A DNA stretch of 19,140 nucleotides from Paracoccaceae bacterium (GTDB taxonomy: Bacteria; Pseudomonadota; Alphaproteobacteria; Rhodobacterales; Rhodobacteraceae). Made by a program: the position numbers and the translations under genes. The number at the start of each line of letters is the position of its first letter. Position 1 is the stretch's first letter. This document shows, in pieces, positions 8,774 through 15,683 of this stretch. Where the stretch lies: positions 1 through 19,140 of the forward strand of contig WFUK01000403.1 in assembly GCA_015485015.1 (NCBI GenBank), in the 5' to 3' direction. The notes under the pieces are model-generated. The model did no database searches. It saw nothing but the letters and a program-made list of their open reading frames with translations, and had not been told where the DNA came from.

Positions 8774-9805
8774 CTATCCCCTGATAACCCGCAGCATTTT
8801 TTCAATATTTTCCGGCTTGCCTTCAGGGGTAATGCCGTGGCCAAGATTAAAGATATATGGCCCATTGCCCAGGATATCGAGCAGGCGCCTGGTTTCGGAT
8901 TCCAGCATTTCACCGCCGGTAATCATCATCATCGGATCAAGATTCCCCTGCACCGCCACCTTGTTTTGCAGGCTATCCCGTGCCCATTCCGCCGGAACCG
9001 AGCTATCCAGCGCCAGCCCGTCAAAAACGCCGGCATCGGCAAAGCTGATATAGCCACCACCGGCACCGCGCGGAAAGCCGATGAATTTCAAAGCCGGATA
9101 TCTGGCCTTCAGCGCCGTTGCAATCTTCACCGCCGGTTTCAGCGCATATTGCTCAAAGGTCGAGCCGCTCAAGGCGCCAGCCCAGCTATCAAACAGTTTT
9201 ACCACTTCGGCACCGGCTTCCACCTGCTTGGCCAGATATTCAATCGTCGCATCCGTAACCAGATCAATCAGCGCCTGAAACGCCACCGGATCTTGATACA
9301 TCATCTTGCGCGCCGGCCCTTGATCCGAGCTGCCACGACCCGCCACCATATAGGTGGCAACAGTCCAAGGCGCACCGGCAAAACCGATCAGCGTGGTTTC
9401 AGGGGGCAAAGCTGCCGACAAGCGTTTTACCGTCTCGTAAACCGGATTCAGCGTCTCGTGAATTTCATCGATCGGCTTCAGGCTATTTATCTCTGCCAAA
9501 TTCGACACCGGCTCCAGCCGTGGACCCTCTCCGGTTTCAAACCAGAGCTTCATGCCCAGCGCTTGCGGTAAAAGCAGGATATCGGCAAAAAGAATCGCTG
9601 CATCAAAGCCAAAACGGCGGATTGGCTGCATTGTTACCTCGGTGGCAAATTCCGGATTATAGCACAGGTCCAGAAAACCACCCGCCGTTGCGCGAAGCTC
9701 GCGATATTCTGGTAAATATCGCCCGGCTTGACGCATGATCCAAACCGGCGGAGTATCTTGGGTTTCTCCAGCAAGGGCTTTTAGCAGTTTTTTCGTTTCG
9801 GTCAT
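8774..9805 (-). CDS. hemE: Uroporphyrinogen decarboxylase HemE
   Basis: 343 residues from the ATG at 9805 ([13 protein letters not shown]), the usual HemE length. Signatures are [20 protein letters not shown] (19-38), [20 protein letters not shown] with the catalytic-region aspartate, [24 protein letters not shown], and the C-terminal [19 protein letters not shown]. HemE decarboxylates uroporphyrinogen III to coproporphyrinogen III in the cytoplasm. The open frame continues upstream to 10006, but that extension lacks any HemE similarity and runs through the AT-rich origin region, so it should not be annotated as protein. GGATGGATCAAAG precedes the chosen ATG; a second in-frame ATG six codons upstream (9823) has no Shine-Dalgarno. 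The gene diverges from maf across the putative oriC and forms an operon with hemJ. Confidence 0.96.
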   Translation of the reverse strand: MTETKKLLKALAGETQDTPPVWIMRQAGRYLPEYRELRATAGGFLDLCYNPEFATEVTMQPIRRFGFDAAILFADILLLPQALGMKLWFETGEGPRLEPVSNLAEINSLKPIDEIHETLNPVYETVKRLSAALPPETTLIGFAGAPWTVATYMVAGRGSSDQGPARKMMYQDPVAFQALIDLVTDATIEYLAKQVEAGAEVVKLFDSWAGALSGSTFEQYALKPAVKIATALKARYPALKFIGFPRGAGGGYISFADAGVFDGLALDSSVPAEWARDSLQNKVAVQGNLDPMMMITGGEMLESETRRLLDILGNGPYIFNLGHGITPEGKPENIEKMLRVIRG

Positions 9806-9824
9806 GAGCTTTGATCCATCCATA

Positions 9825-9842
9825 CTTAAATATATATTTAAG
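9825..9842. repeat. 18-bp perfect AT palindrome, CTTAAATATATATTTAAG
   Basis: Perfect inverted repeat with 16 of 18 A/T, 19 bp upstream of the hemE start. It contains two TTAA half-sites separated by 8 bp; the CtrA site of Caulobacter is TTAA-N7-TTAA, so this is one base off that spacing. It could be part of the DNA unwinding element, a binding site for a dimeric regulator, or the -10 region of hemE. Confidence 0.6.
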
Positions 9843-10084
9843 AGAAGTAGTTTTGGTAGTAGATACATATGAATCATGGGGATTACCATAATAGATATTT
9901 CATCCACCACGTTTTCCACGGGCGGCAAATTAACACGGGCATTGAAATCACTCGATAAACCTAGAACCATCCACAGGATGTAAAAACTGCGTGAAAAAAG
10001 CTCCACAATGTATAAAACAGGGTGGAAAATCTAAAAACCGTGGTAAAATCACAGGATAAATTTTCCAGTTCGAATAACCCGATT

Positions 10085-10093
10085 TTTTCCACA
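10085..10093 (+). promoter_or_regulatory. DnaA box (TTTTCCACA)
   Basis: One mismatch to TTATCCACA and a full fit to the relaxed form TTWTNCACA. Four bases separate it from the next box, in the same orientation, which is close tandem spacing. It lies about 20-30 bp before the maf start codon. Confidence 0.6.
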
Positions 10094-10096
10094 TCT

Positions 10097-10105
10097 TTAT
10101 CCACC
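10097..10105 (+). promoter_or_regulatory. DnaA box (TTATCCACC)
   Basis: One mismatch (last base) to TTATCCACA. It is in tandem with the box at 10085-10093 and ends 10 bases before the maf ATG, so DnaA binding here could also affect maf expression. Confidence 0.6.
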
Positions 10106-10115
10106 GAAACAAATC

Positions 10116-10715
10116 ATGAATCAGACCGTTATATTAGCTTCCCAATCGCAAGCGCGCGCCGATTTGCTGCGCCGTGCCGGGGTGTCGATCACATCCGCCC
10201 CCGCCCATATTGACGAGGCCGCGATTAAACAAAAGCTGGTCAAGGAAAATACCCCGCCCGCCGATATCGCCATGGCTTTGGCTACGGCAAAAGCGCAGCG
10301 GGTTTGTCGTGGTTTTCCGGATCAAACCATTTTGGCCGGCGATCAGGTTTTGGTGTTTAACGGCGAGATATTTGATAAGCCCACAAGCCTGAACGAGGCA
10401 AAACACCAACTATTAGCCTTGCGCGGGCAAAGCCACACCCTGATCTCGGCTGCCGTTATTTTTCAGCAATCGCAGCCGGTTTGGCAGCATGTTTCGCAGG
10501 TCGAGCTATCTATGCGGCCTTTTAGCGACGGGTTTTTGCACAGCTATCTGGCGACAACAGGCGATGATCTTTTTACAACAGTAGGCGGATATAAACTGGA
10601 AAGCCTCGGTTCCCAGTTGTTTTCTTCGGTAAAAGGGGATTACTTTAGCGTATTAGGCTTGCCGCTTCTGGAAGTTTTGGAATTTTTGCGAGGAATAGGC
10701 ATTTGTCAGAGTTAG
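10116..10715 (+). CDS. maf: Maf/YceF-family nucleoside triphosphate pyrophosphatase
   Basis: 199 residues, the standard size. The N-terminal LASQSQAR (7-14) corresponds to the Maf LASxSPRR motif with SP and an R replaced. AGDQVLVFNGEIFDKP (74-89) holds the catalytic aspartate; DQ rather than DT is typical of the YceF subgroup that prefers modified or canonical pyrimidine/7-methyl-GTP substrates, though I do not assign the substrate. TTVGGYKLESLGSQLFSSVKGDYFSVLGLPL (154-184) is the conserved C-terminal region. These enzymes hydrolyse non-canonical NTPs to NMPs. There is no Shine-Dalgarno before the ATG, which follows the DnaA boxes by only 10 bases, so a leaderless or very short leader transcript is possible. 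It is first in the rightward maf-aroE-coaE-dnaQ operon and overlaps aroE by 13 bp. Confidence 0.93.
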   Translation: MNQTVILASQSQARADLLRRAGVSITSAPAHIDEAAIKQKLVKENTPPADIAMALATAKAQRVCRGFPDQTILAGDQVLVFNGEIFDKPTSLNEAKHQLLALRGQSHTLISAAVIFQQSQPVWQHVSQVELSMRPFSDGFLHSYLATTGDDLFTTVGGYKLESLGSQLFSSVKGDYFSVLGLPLLEVLEFLRGIGICQS

Positions 10716-11563
10716 ATAATATACCGGCGACCCATAAGGCTCCGCTTTTGGCTGGCGTCGTCGGATTTCCGATTGATCATAGCCGCTCGCCGCTCATGCA
10801 TAATTATTGGCTGAAGCGATACGGGATCAAAGGCCACTATATCCCGATCTCGCTTTCCGGTGCCGAATTTGTGGCTGGAATCCGCTCTTTGCCCCGGCTT
10901 GGCTTTAAGGGGGTGAATATCACCATTCCCCATAAAGTAACCATGCTTGGCCTTGCCGATACCGTTACCGACCGCGCGGCGCTGATCGGCGCGGTAAATA
11001 CCATTGCCTTTAAGCCAGATGGCACGATTTGGGCTGACAATACAGATGGTTATGGCTTTATCCAGAATATGCGGCAAAATGCGCCGCTGTGGAAGGCAGC
11101 CTCTGGCCCGGCTTTGGTGCTTGGCGCTGGTGGTGCGGCCCGCGCGGTGATTTCGGCTTTGTTGGCGGAGGGGGTAACCGAGCTGCGCTTGGCCAATCGC
11201 ACCCGCCAGCGGGCGCAATTATTGGCGGATCAATTCGGAGCCAAGGTGCAGGTGGTGGATTGGAATCGCGCTTCTGACGCGGTGGATGGCGCAGAAACCA
11301 TTGTAAATACAACATCTTTGGGTATGCAAGGCCAGCCGGATTTGCCGATTATGCTGGATCTGGCCCCCAAAACCGCCACGGTTTCCGATCTGGTTTATAC
11401 ACCCCTCATCACACCGCTGTTAGAAAGCGCCATGGCGCTGGGCTTGGTGGCGGTTGATGGTTTGGGCATGCTGCTGCATCAAGGCGTGCCGGGGTTTGAG
11501 CAATGGTTCGAGCATCGCCCCGAGGTGGATGAAGGCCTGCGCATGGCCGTTTTGGATCGATGA
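10703..11563 (+). CDS. aroE: Shikimate dehydrogenase (NADP+) AroE
   Basis: 286 residues. The substrate-binding domain has GVVGFPIDHSRSPLMHN (18-34) and GVNITIPHK with the catalytic lysine at 78, followed by GAVNTI and NTDGYGF with the catalytic aspartate at 115. The NADP-binding loop LVLGAGGAARAVI and NRTRQRAQLLA follow, and GLGMLLHQGVPGFEQWF is near the C-terminus. AroE reduces 3-dehydroshikimate to shikimate in aromatic amino-acid synthesis. The start is TTG at 10703, inside the end of maf, chosen because AGGA lies 8 bases before it and the residues MSELDNIPATHKAPLLAGVVG run directly into the conserved N-terminus. It ends in an ATGA overlap with coaE. Confidence 0.96.
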   Translation: MSELDNIPATHKAPLLAGVVGFPIDHSRSPLMHNYWLKRYGIKGHYIPISLSGAEFVAGIRSLPRLGFKGVNITIPHKVTMLGLADTVTDRAALIGAVNTIAFKPDGTIWADNTDGYGFIQNMRQNAPLWKAASGPALVLGAGGAARAVISALLAEGVTELRLANRTRQRAQLLADQFGAKVQVVDWNRASDAVDGAETIVNTTSLGMQGQPDLPIMLDLAPKTATVSDLVYTPLITPLLESAMALGLVAVDGLGMLLHQGVPGFEQWFEHRPEVDEGLRMAVLDR

Positions 11564-12153
11564 CCGTCAAGCTGGGGTTAACCGGCTCGATCGGCATGGG
11601 AAAAACCACCACCGCCGAATTTTTCCGCCAAGGCGGCGTGCCGGTCTGGGACGCGGATGGCGAGGTGCATCGGTTATATAATCAGGATCAAAGCGCCATC
11701 GCGGATATCGGAAAAATCGCGCCGAAGGCGGTGAAATCCGGCTTTGTGGATCGCGATATTCTGAAGGCCGAAATCCGCAATGATCCGCAGCTCTTGCCCG
11801 AATTGGAAGCCGCATTGCGCCCGCATCTTTCTCGCGCCCGCGCTGATTTTCTAGCCGCCCATCAGGGCAGTAAAATGGTGTTGTTCGATATCCCGCTTTT
11901 GTTTGAAACCGGGGCTGAAAGCTGGCTTGATTATGTTTTGGTTGTCACCGCCCCCGCCGAGCTTCAGCGCCAGCGGGTGTTGCAGCGCAAAACCATGGAT
12001 GCCGCGATGTTTGAAACCATTTTATCGCGGCAGATGCCGGACGCGGAAAAGCGAAAGCGCGCGGATTTTGTCTTTGACACCTCAATGGGGATGGCGCAAA
12101 CCAAGGCCGATGTAGCTGCGCTGATCAAGAGTTTGGAGGCCAAAAATGCGTGA
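11560..12153 (+). CDS. coaE: Dephospho-CoA kinase CoaE
   Basis: 197 residues, the normal length. The P-loop GSIGMGKT is at residues 9-16, followed by FFRQGGVPVWDADGEVHRLY (CoA-binding and acidic residues), RPHLSRARADFL, and VLFDIPLLFETGAESWLDYVLVV, then the lid-type segment LQRQRVLQRKTMDAAMFETILSRQMPDAEKRKRADFV. It phosphorylates the 3'-hydroxyl of dephospho-CoA, the last step of CoA synthesis. The start ATG overlaps the aroE stop (ATGA), and its 3' end overlaps dnaQ by 8 bp, so it is in the middle of a coupled operon. The aroE-coaE-dnaQ order is common in alphaproteobacteria. Confidence 0.96.
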   Translation: MTVKLGLTGSIGMGKTTTAEFFRQGGVPVWDADGEVHRLYNQDQSAIADIGKIAPKAVKSGFVDRDILKAEIRNDPQLLPELEAALRPHLSRARADFLAAHQGSKMVLFDIPLLFETGAESWLDYVLVVTAPAELQRQRVLQRKTMDAAMFETILSRQMPDAEKRKRADFVFDTSMGMAQTKADVAALIKSLEAKNA

Positions 12154-12832
12154 GATTGTGCTGGATACCGAAACCACGGGCCTTGATCCTTCCACCGGTG
12201 ATCGTATTGTGGAAATTGGCGCGGTGGAGCTGCATAATCATATGCCGACCGGCGAGGTCTATCACCAATATATCAACCCCGAGCGCGATATGCCCGCCGG
12301 CGCCTTTGCTGTGCATGGGTTAAGCCAAAAATTCCTGTCCGATAAGCCGGTTTTCAGCCTTGTTGCCAAGGATTTTCTGGAATTTATCGGGGATTCAAGG
12401 CTCATCATTCATAATGCAGCCTTTGATATGAAGTTTTTGAATGCCGAGCTGGAATGGTCCAGCCATCCAAAAATCCCGATGAAGCAAGCGCTGGATACCT
12501 TGGCGATTGCGCGAAAAAAATATGCCGGTGCGCAAAATTCGCTGGATGCGCTTTGTCGCCGCTTTGGCATTGATAATTCCAACCGCACCCTGCACGGCGC
12601 GCTGCTGGATTCCGAGATTCTGGCCGAGGTGTATCTGGAGCTAATCGGCGGCCGTCAGCCCGATTTTGCGCTAAAGGTGGTGCAGGATTCCAGCAAAACC
12701 ACCCCGAGCGGCGATTTTATAGCGCCCGAACGGCCTTCGCCTCTTGGCGCGATCCGCACCGAAGCGGAAACCGCCGCCCATAAAGCCTTTGTTCAAGAGC
12801 TGAGCGGCGATTCCCTTTGGGATTTGGATTAG
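12146..12832 (+). CDS. dnaQ: DNA polymerase III epsilon subunit (3'-5' proofreading exonuclease)
   Basis: 228 residues. All exonuclease motifs of the DEDDh class are present: Exo I DTETTG with D7 and E9, Exo II HNAAFDMKFL with D94, and Exo III with H150 and D155 (TLHGALLDSEILAEVYLEL). The C-terminal tail (about 172-228) after the nuclease should contact the alpha polymerase subunit. It removes mismatched 3' nucleotides during replication. GGAGG lies about 6 bases before the ATG, the best Shine-Dalgarno of this operon, so it may be translated well despite overlapping coaE. Its TAG stop interlocks with the stop of the convergent secB (4-bp overlap). Confidence 0.96.
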   Translation: MREIVLDTETTGLDPSTGDRIVEIGAVELHNHMPTGEVYHQYINPERDMPAGAFAVHGLSQKFLSDKPVFSLVAKDFLEFIGDSRLIIHNAAFDMKFLNAELEWSSHPKIPMKQALDTLAIARKKYAGAQNSLDALCRRFGIDNSNRTLHGALLDSEILAEVYLELIGGRQPDFALKVVQDSSKTTPSGDFIAPERPSPLGAIRTEAETAAHKAFVQELSGDSLWDLD

Positions 12833-13329
12833 TTTTTCGGCGCAGCCGCAGCTTCGGCCTGTGCGCGGCGCTGCAATTCTTGCTGATAAAGCGCTAGAAA
12901 ATCAATATTATCCAGATTCAGCGGCGGGAAACCACCATCATGGGTAATGTCGCTCACGATGCGGCGCAGATACGGGAATATTTGCCGTGGGCATTCGATC
13001 AGCAAAAACGGGTGTATTTGTGACTCGGGCACATTTTCAACGTTAAACAAGCCGGCATATTCGATTTCCAGAATAAACACTTTTTCGTCATTGGCGGTGG
13101 CGTTTACCTGTAGCTTAATAACCACTTCATAATGGCTATCCTGCTTTTTTTGCGCGTCCAGGCCTACCTGCACATTAAAGGCAGGCTGGGTTGTGGGCGT
13201 AACGCCCTTTTGGGCCGCTACATTTTCAAAAGACATATCGCGCACATATTGCGATAGCACTTTTAGTTTTGGTTGTAGGGGAACCTGTCCGGCAGTCGGG
13301 GCTGCGGCGGGTGTGGCTTCTTCTGCCAT
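12829..13329 (-). CDS. secB: Protein-export chaperone SecB
   Basis: 166 residues. After a low-complexity, alanine- and proline-rich N-terminus (1-20) comes the SecB core: LSQYVRDMSFENVAA, FNVQVGLDAQKKQDSHYEVVIKLQVNA, FILEIEYAGLFNVENVPESQIHPFLLIECPRQIFPYLRRIVSDITHDGGFPPLNLDNIDFLALYQQ. The last part is the most conserved region of the family. SecB is a homotetramer that keeps preproteins unfolded and hands them to SecA. GAGGA is 7 bases before the ATG. It lies downstream of fxsA on the same strand with a 63-bp gap, so it may have its own promoter or be the second gene of a pair. The maf-aroE-coaE-dnaQ/secB arrangement is typical for the group. Confidence 0.97.
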   Translation of the reverse strand: MAEEATPAAAPTAGQVPLQPKLKVLSQYVRDMSFENVAAQKGVTPTTQPAFNVQVGLDAQKKQDSHYEVVIKLQVNATANDEKVFILEIEYAGLFNVENVPESQIHPFLLIECPRQIFPYLRRIVSDITHDGGFPPLNLDNIDFLALYQQELQRRAQAEAAAAPKN

Positions 13330-13392
13330 GGGAAAATCCTCGCTAAAATAAAATCAGTATTCGCATATCATCTCTGATCGCGGGCCACAATA

Positions 13393-13869
13393 TCAAGGGC
13401 GCTTTGTCCAGCCAGAATCTCCTTTGGAACCGTCATTTGGGGGTTCATCATCCACAATTTCGTATTCCCCGTCGATAATATCGGGCGCTTGCTGGGAATT
13501 TGCCGCGGCCGCATAAAATTTCATCTGCGCTCGCGCCGCTATAAATCGAATAAGTAAAACCCGTATGGGCGGCACCATCAGCAAAAACCCGATACTATCG
13601 GTAAAAAACCCCGGCGTGAGCAAGAGCAGGCCCGCCACCAAAATCAGTGCGCCATTGGCCAAAGGCTCGGCGGGGTTTTGCCCCGTTTCCGCGCTGCGCC
13701 GCAATTCTTCCAAGGTCGAAAGCCCCTGCGCGCGCAGCAAGGCCGAGCCGATTAGCGCGGTTAGCACCACAATGCCGAGCGTCGTCCACAGGCCCAAAAA
13801 TCCGCCAAGCTGAATAAATAGCCCGATTTCCACAATCGGAACCACTACCAACACCAAAAACAACCACAT
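13393..13869 (-). CDS. fxsA: FxsA-family membrane protein
   Basis: 158 residues from the ATG at 13869 (MWLFLVLVVVPIVEIGLFI). The frame is open 18 codons further up, but this start has AGGA 7 bases away and matches the usual FxsA N-terminus. There are hydrophobic helices at about 1-21, 24-46 and 72-105, with the family motif LLLTPGFFTDSIGFLLMVPPIR, then an acidic, hydrophilic cytoplasmic tail (about 122-158). FxsA in E. coli was named for suppressing F exclusion of phage T7 when overproduced; its normal role is not known to me. It is divergent from the Tim44-like gene across a 124-bp region that holds two inverted repeats. Confidence 0.9.
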   Translation of the reverse strand: MWLFLVLVVVPIVEIGLFIQLGGFLGLWTTLGIVVLTALIGSALLRAQGLSTLEELRRSAETGQNPAEPLANGALILVAGLLLLTPGFFTDSIGFLLMVPPIRVLLIRFIAARAQMKFYAAAANSQQAPDIIDGEYEIVDDEPPNDGSKGDSGWTKRP

Positions 13870-13922
13870 TTTGCTTTCCTCGCAATTTTGCCGCTTTCTG
13901 ACCATAGACTTAAAGCCGCTCA

Positions 13923-13938
13923 ATCCCTACATAGGGAT
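13923..13938. repeat. Inverted repeat ATCCCT-acat-AGGGAT between fxsA and the Tim44-like gene
   Basis: Two perfect 6-bp arms with a 4-bp spacer in the divergent intergenic region. Its position, 54 bp upstream of fxsA and 56 bp upstream of the Tim44-like gene, suits an operator acting on either promoter, but no known regulator site matches it. Confidence 0.45.
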
Positions 13939-13946
13939 GAATAGGG

Positions 13947-13964
13947 CCGAGTGCCAAGGCTCGG
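13947..13964. repeat. Inverted repeat CCGAG-(8)-CTCGG before the Tim44-like gene
   Basis: GC-rich 5-bp arms with an 8-bp spacer, 29 bp upstream of the Tim44-like start. It could be a weak hairpin in the leader RNA or a second operator half. It is short, so chance is possible. Confidence 0.35.
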
Positions 13965-13993
13965 GACGAAATTGATTAAAAAAGGCTGAAAAA

Positions 13994-14641
13994 ATGGGTT
14001 CTATGGTTCAACTTCTAATACTGGCCGGGGTTGCTGTGTTTTTGGTCATGCGTTTGATGGCGGTGCTTGGCACGCGCGAAGGGTTTGAGCCGGAGCCAGA
14101 CGCACAGCCGCAGCGCCGCAACGATCATCTGAAGGTTATTGAAGGCTCCGAAGATCCGGATATCGCCGATTTTGCCGAGGTAGACAGCCCGACGGGCCGC
14201 GCTTTGGCTGAAATGAAGCGGGCGGATCGCTCGTTTTCGGTGGGTGAATTTGTGGCTGGTTCGCGCCAAGCCTATGAAATGATCCTGATGGCCTTTGAGG
14301 AAGGCGACCTGAAACTCCTTGAAAGCCTGCTGGCCCCTGATATTTACGAGAGCTTTTCCAAGGTGATCATTGATCGCGAGGAAAAAGGCTATGAGGTCGA
14401 GGCGGCTTTTATCGGTGTGCGAGAAGTTACGCTTAAATCGGCCCGTTTTGATGCCAGTGAAAAAGAGGGCGAAATCACCATGCGCTTTGTTGGAGAGCTG
14501 ACATCGGTTGTTAAAGACAAGGCCGGAAATGTGGTGGAAGGCAGCGCCAGCGATATCAAGCGCCAGACCAATATCTGGACATTCGCGCGGTTGATGGGCA
14601 CGGATAACCCCAATTGGCTGCTCGTCGCCACCGATGAATAA
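13994..14641 (+). CDS. Tim44-like domain protein (membrane-anchored)
   Basis: 215 residues. One N-terminal membrane helix (about 3-21, MVQLLILAGVAVFLVMRLM) is followed by a charged linker (about 30-75) and a Tim44/MBA1-like domain (about 76-215) with FVAGSRQAYEMILMAFEEGDLKLLESLLAPDIYESFSKVI and the C-terminal WTFARLMGTDNPNWLLVATDE. In mitochondria Tim44 tethers the import motor; bacterial relatives are inner-membrane proteins facing the cytoplasm or periplasm, with proposed roles in protein translocation or respiratory-complex assembly. Its location beside secB in the same cluster is conserved in alphaproteobacteria. The ATG at 13994 has AAGG 8 bases away; an alternative ATG at 14003 lacks one. 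Its TAA stop overlaps the mltA ATG by one base. Confidence 0.9.
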   Translation: MGSMVQLLILAGVAVFLVMRLMAVLGTREGFEPEPDAQPQRRNDHLKVIEGSEDPDIADFAEVDSPTGRALAEMKRADRSFSVGEFVAGSRQAYEMILMAFEEGDLKLLESLLAPDIYESFSKVIIDREEKGYEVEAAFIGVREVTLKSARFDASEKEGEITMRFVGELTSVVKDKAGNVVEGSASDIKRQTNIWTFARLMGTDNPNWLLVATDE

Positions 14642-15681
14642 TGCGCGGCTTTTGTAAGGCTCTGTGCGCAGCGGCCTTCCTTTTTCCCGGTATCGGCTCC
14701 GCCGTCAGTTTTACCGAAGTTGAATTTTCGAGCCTGATCGGCTGGGCAGAAGACGAACCCGCCCTCGCGCTCGAAGCCTTCCAGCGAAGCTGCGCAGATA
14801 TCCGCAGCACCCGCAATATCCCCCGCCGCGATTGGGACGGGGTATGCGCCCTTGCCCGCTCCGGCCCGGGTCCGGCAAAGGCGTTTTTCGAGCAAAATTT
14901 CACACCGGTTATGATCAGCACCGGCTCCCGCGCGCTCTATACCGGATATTTTGAGCCCGCTTTATCCGGCTCCCGCACCCGCACCGATATTTTCCGCTTT
15001 CCGCTCTATACCCTCCCGCCCGAAATCGTGGAGGGGCAGCGCTGGAAATCGCGCGCTGAAATAGAAGGCGGGCTTTTGGAGGGGCGGGGTCTGGAGCTGG
15101 TATGGCTGGATAATCCGGTAGATGTATTTTTTGTGCATGTGCAAGGCTCGGCCCGCATTTTGCTGCAAAACGGCACTACAATGCGGGTTGGATTCGCGGG
15201 CCGAAACGGCTATAATTTTCGCTCGGTCGGGCGGCAGCTGGTGCGGCGCGGGGTTTTGCGCGCCAGCCAAACCAGCATGGCCGGCATTCGGAATTGGGCG
15301 GAGGATAATCCCGAAGCCGCAACGCTTGCGCTGCAATATAACCCCTCGTTCATATTTTTCCGCGAGCTGGAAATACCCGATGATCTAGGCCCGATTGGCG
15401 CGCTGGGCGCACCGCTTACCCCCCTGCGCTCGATCGCGGTGGACCCGAAATACATCCCGCTGGGCGCGCCGGTATGGCTGCGGATGGAGGCGGGGAATTT
15501 GAGCCTGAACCGCTTGATGATCGCGCAAGATACCGGCAGCGCCATCAACGGGGCGCAGCGGGCCGATATCTATTATGGCACCGGTCTTGAAGCCGGATTG
15601 GAGGCGGGGAAAATCAAGTATTCCGGCGCGATGATAACCTTGGTGCCAAAGGCCACCGCCGCACGGCTGCGAGGGCATTAA
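14641..15681 (+). CDS. mltA: Membrane-bound lytic murein transglycosylase A (MltA family)
   Basis: 346 residues. A Sec-type signal (about 1-21, FCKALCAAAFLFPGIGSA) has no lipobox cysteine at the expected place, so it may be periplasmic rather than a lipoprotein. The MltA domain contains TGYFEPALSGSRTRT (101-115), LVWLDNPVDVFFVHVQGSAR (153-172) and VGFAGRNGYNFRSVGRQLV. The C-terminal 3D domain carries its three aspartates at 268 (SIAVDPKYIPLG), 297 (AQDTGSAI) and 309 (RADIYYGTG); D297 or an equivalent is the catalytic acid in the family. It cleaves peptidoglycan glycan strands with formation of 1,6-anhydromuramic acid. It overlaps the Tim44-like gene by one base and is 2 bp from smr, so the three form an operon. 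Confidence 0.94.
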   Translation: MRGFCKALCAAAFLFPGIGSAVSFTEVEFSSLIGWAEDEPALALEAFQRSCADIRSTRNIPRRDWDGVCALARSGPGPAKAFFEQNFTPVMISTGSRALYTGYFEPALSGSRTRTDIFRFPLYTLPPEIVEGQRWKSRAEIEGGLLEGRGLELVWLDNPVDVFFVHVQGSARILLQNGTTMRVGFAGRNGYNFRSVGRQLVRRGVLRASQTSMAGIRNWAEDNPEAATLALQYNPSFIFFRELEIPDDLGPIGALGAPLTPLRSIAVDPKYIPLGAPVWLRMEAGNLSLNRLMIAQDTGSAINGAQRADIYYGTGLEAGLEAGKIKYSGAMITLVPKATAARLRGH

Positions 15682-15683
15682 GC

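Larger units (their letters stand above)
9806..10115. other. oriC: Putative chromosomal replication origin (oriC), hemE-maf gap
   Basis: 310 bp without a gene, about 37% G+C by hand count, lower than the flanking genes. Near-consensus DnaA boxes (TTATCCACA) are TTTTCCACA at 10085-10093 and TTATCCACC at 10097-10105, one mismatch each. Weaker two-mismatch matches are at 9900-9908, 9912-9920, 9967-9975 and, inverted, 10021-10029. The hemE side is the most AT-rich part (about 30% G+C over 9806-9900) and could be the unwinding element. The position next to hemE matches the Caulobacter origin; the flanking genes diverge from it, and parAB with two parS sites lie within 9 kb. Two GANTC (CcrM) sites, 9871-9875 and 10118-10122, are no more than chance. 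Origin function is inferred, not proven. Confidence 0.78.

Noticed and set aside
8081..9571. 496-codon open frame on the plus strand, antisense to rho, hemJ and hemE
   Set aside because: The translation is rich in His, Arg, Gln and Pro with no family resemblance and crosses three well-recognised genes in the opposite direction; it mirrors their codon bias.
9928..9945. CtrA-type site (TTAA...TTGA) in the origin region
   Set aside because: The second half-site is mismatched and the spacing is wrong for TTAA-N7-TTAA.
9806..10006. N-terminal extension of HemE
   Set aside because: No similarity to HemE; the conserved protein starts at MTETKK and the region is AT-rich origin DNA.
9871..10122. Enrichment of GANTC methylation sites at the origin
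   Set aside because: Only two sites in about 250 bp, which is close to chance expectation.
13870..13923. 18-codon N-terminal extension of FxsA
   Set aside because: The downstream ATG has a good Shine-Dalgarno and matches the family N-terminus; the extension is hydrophilic and unlike FxsA.
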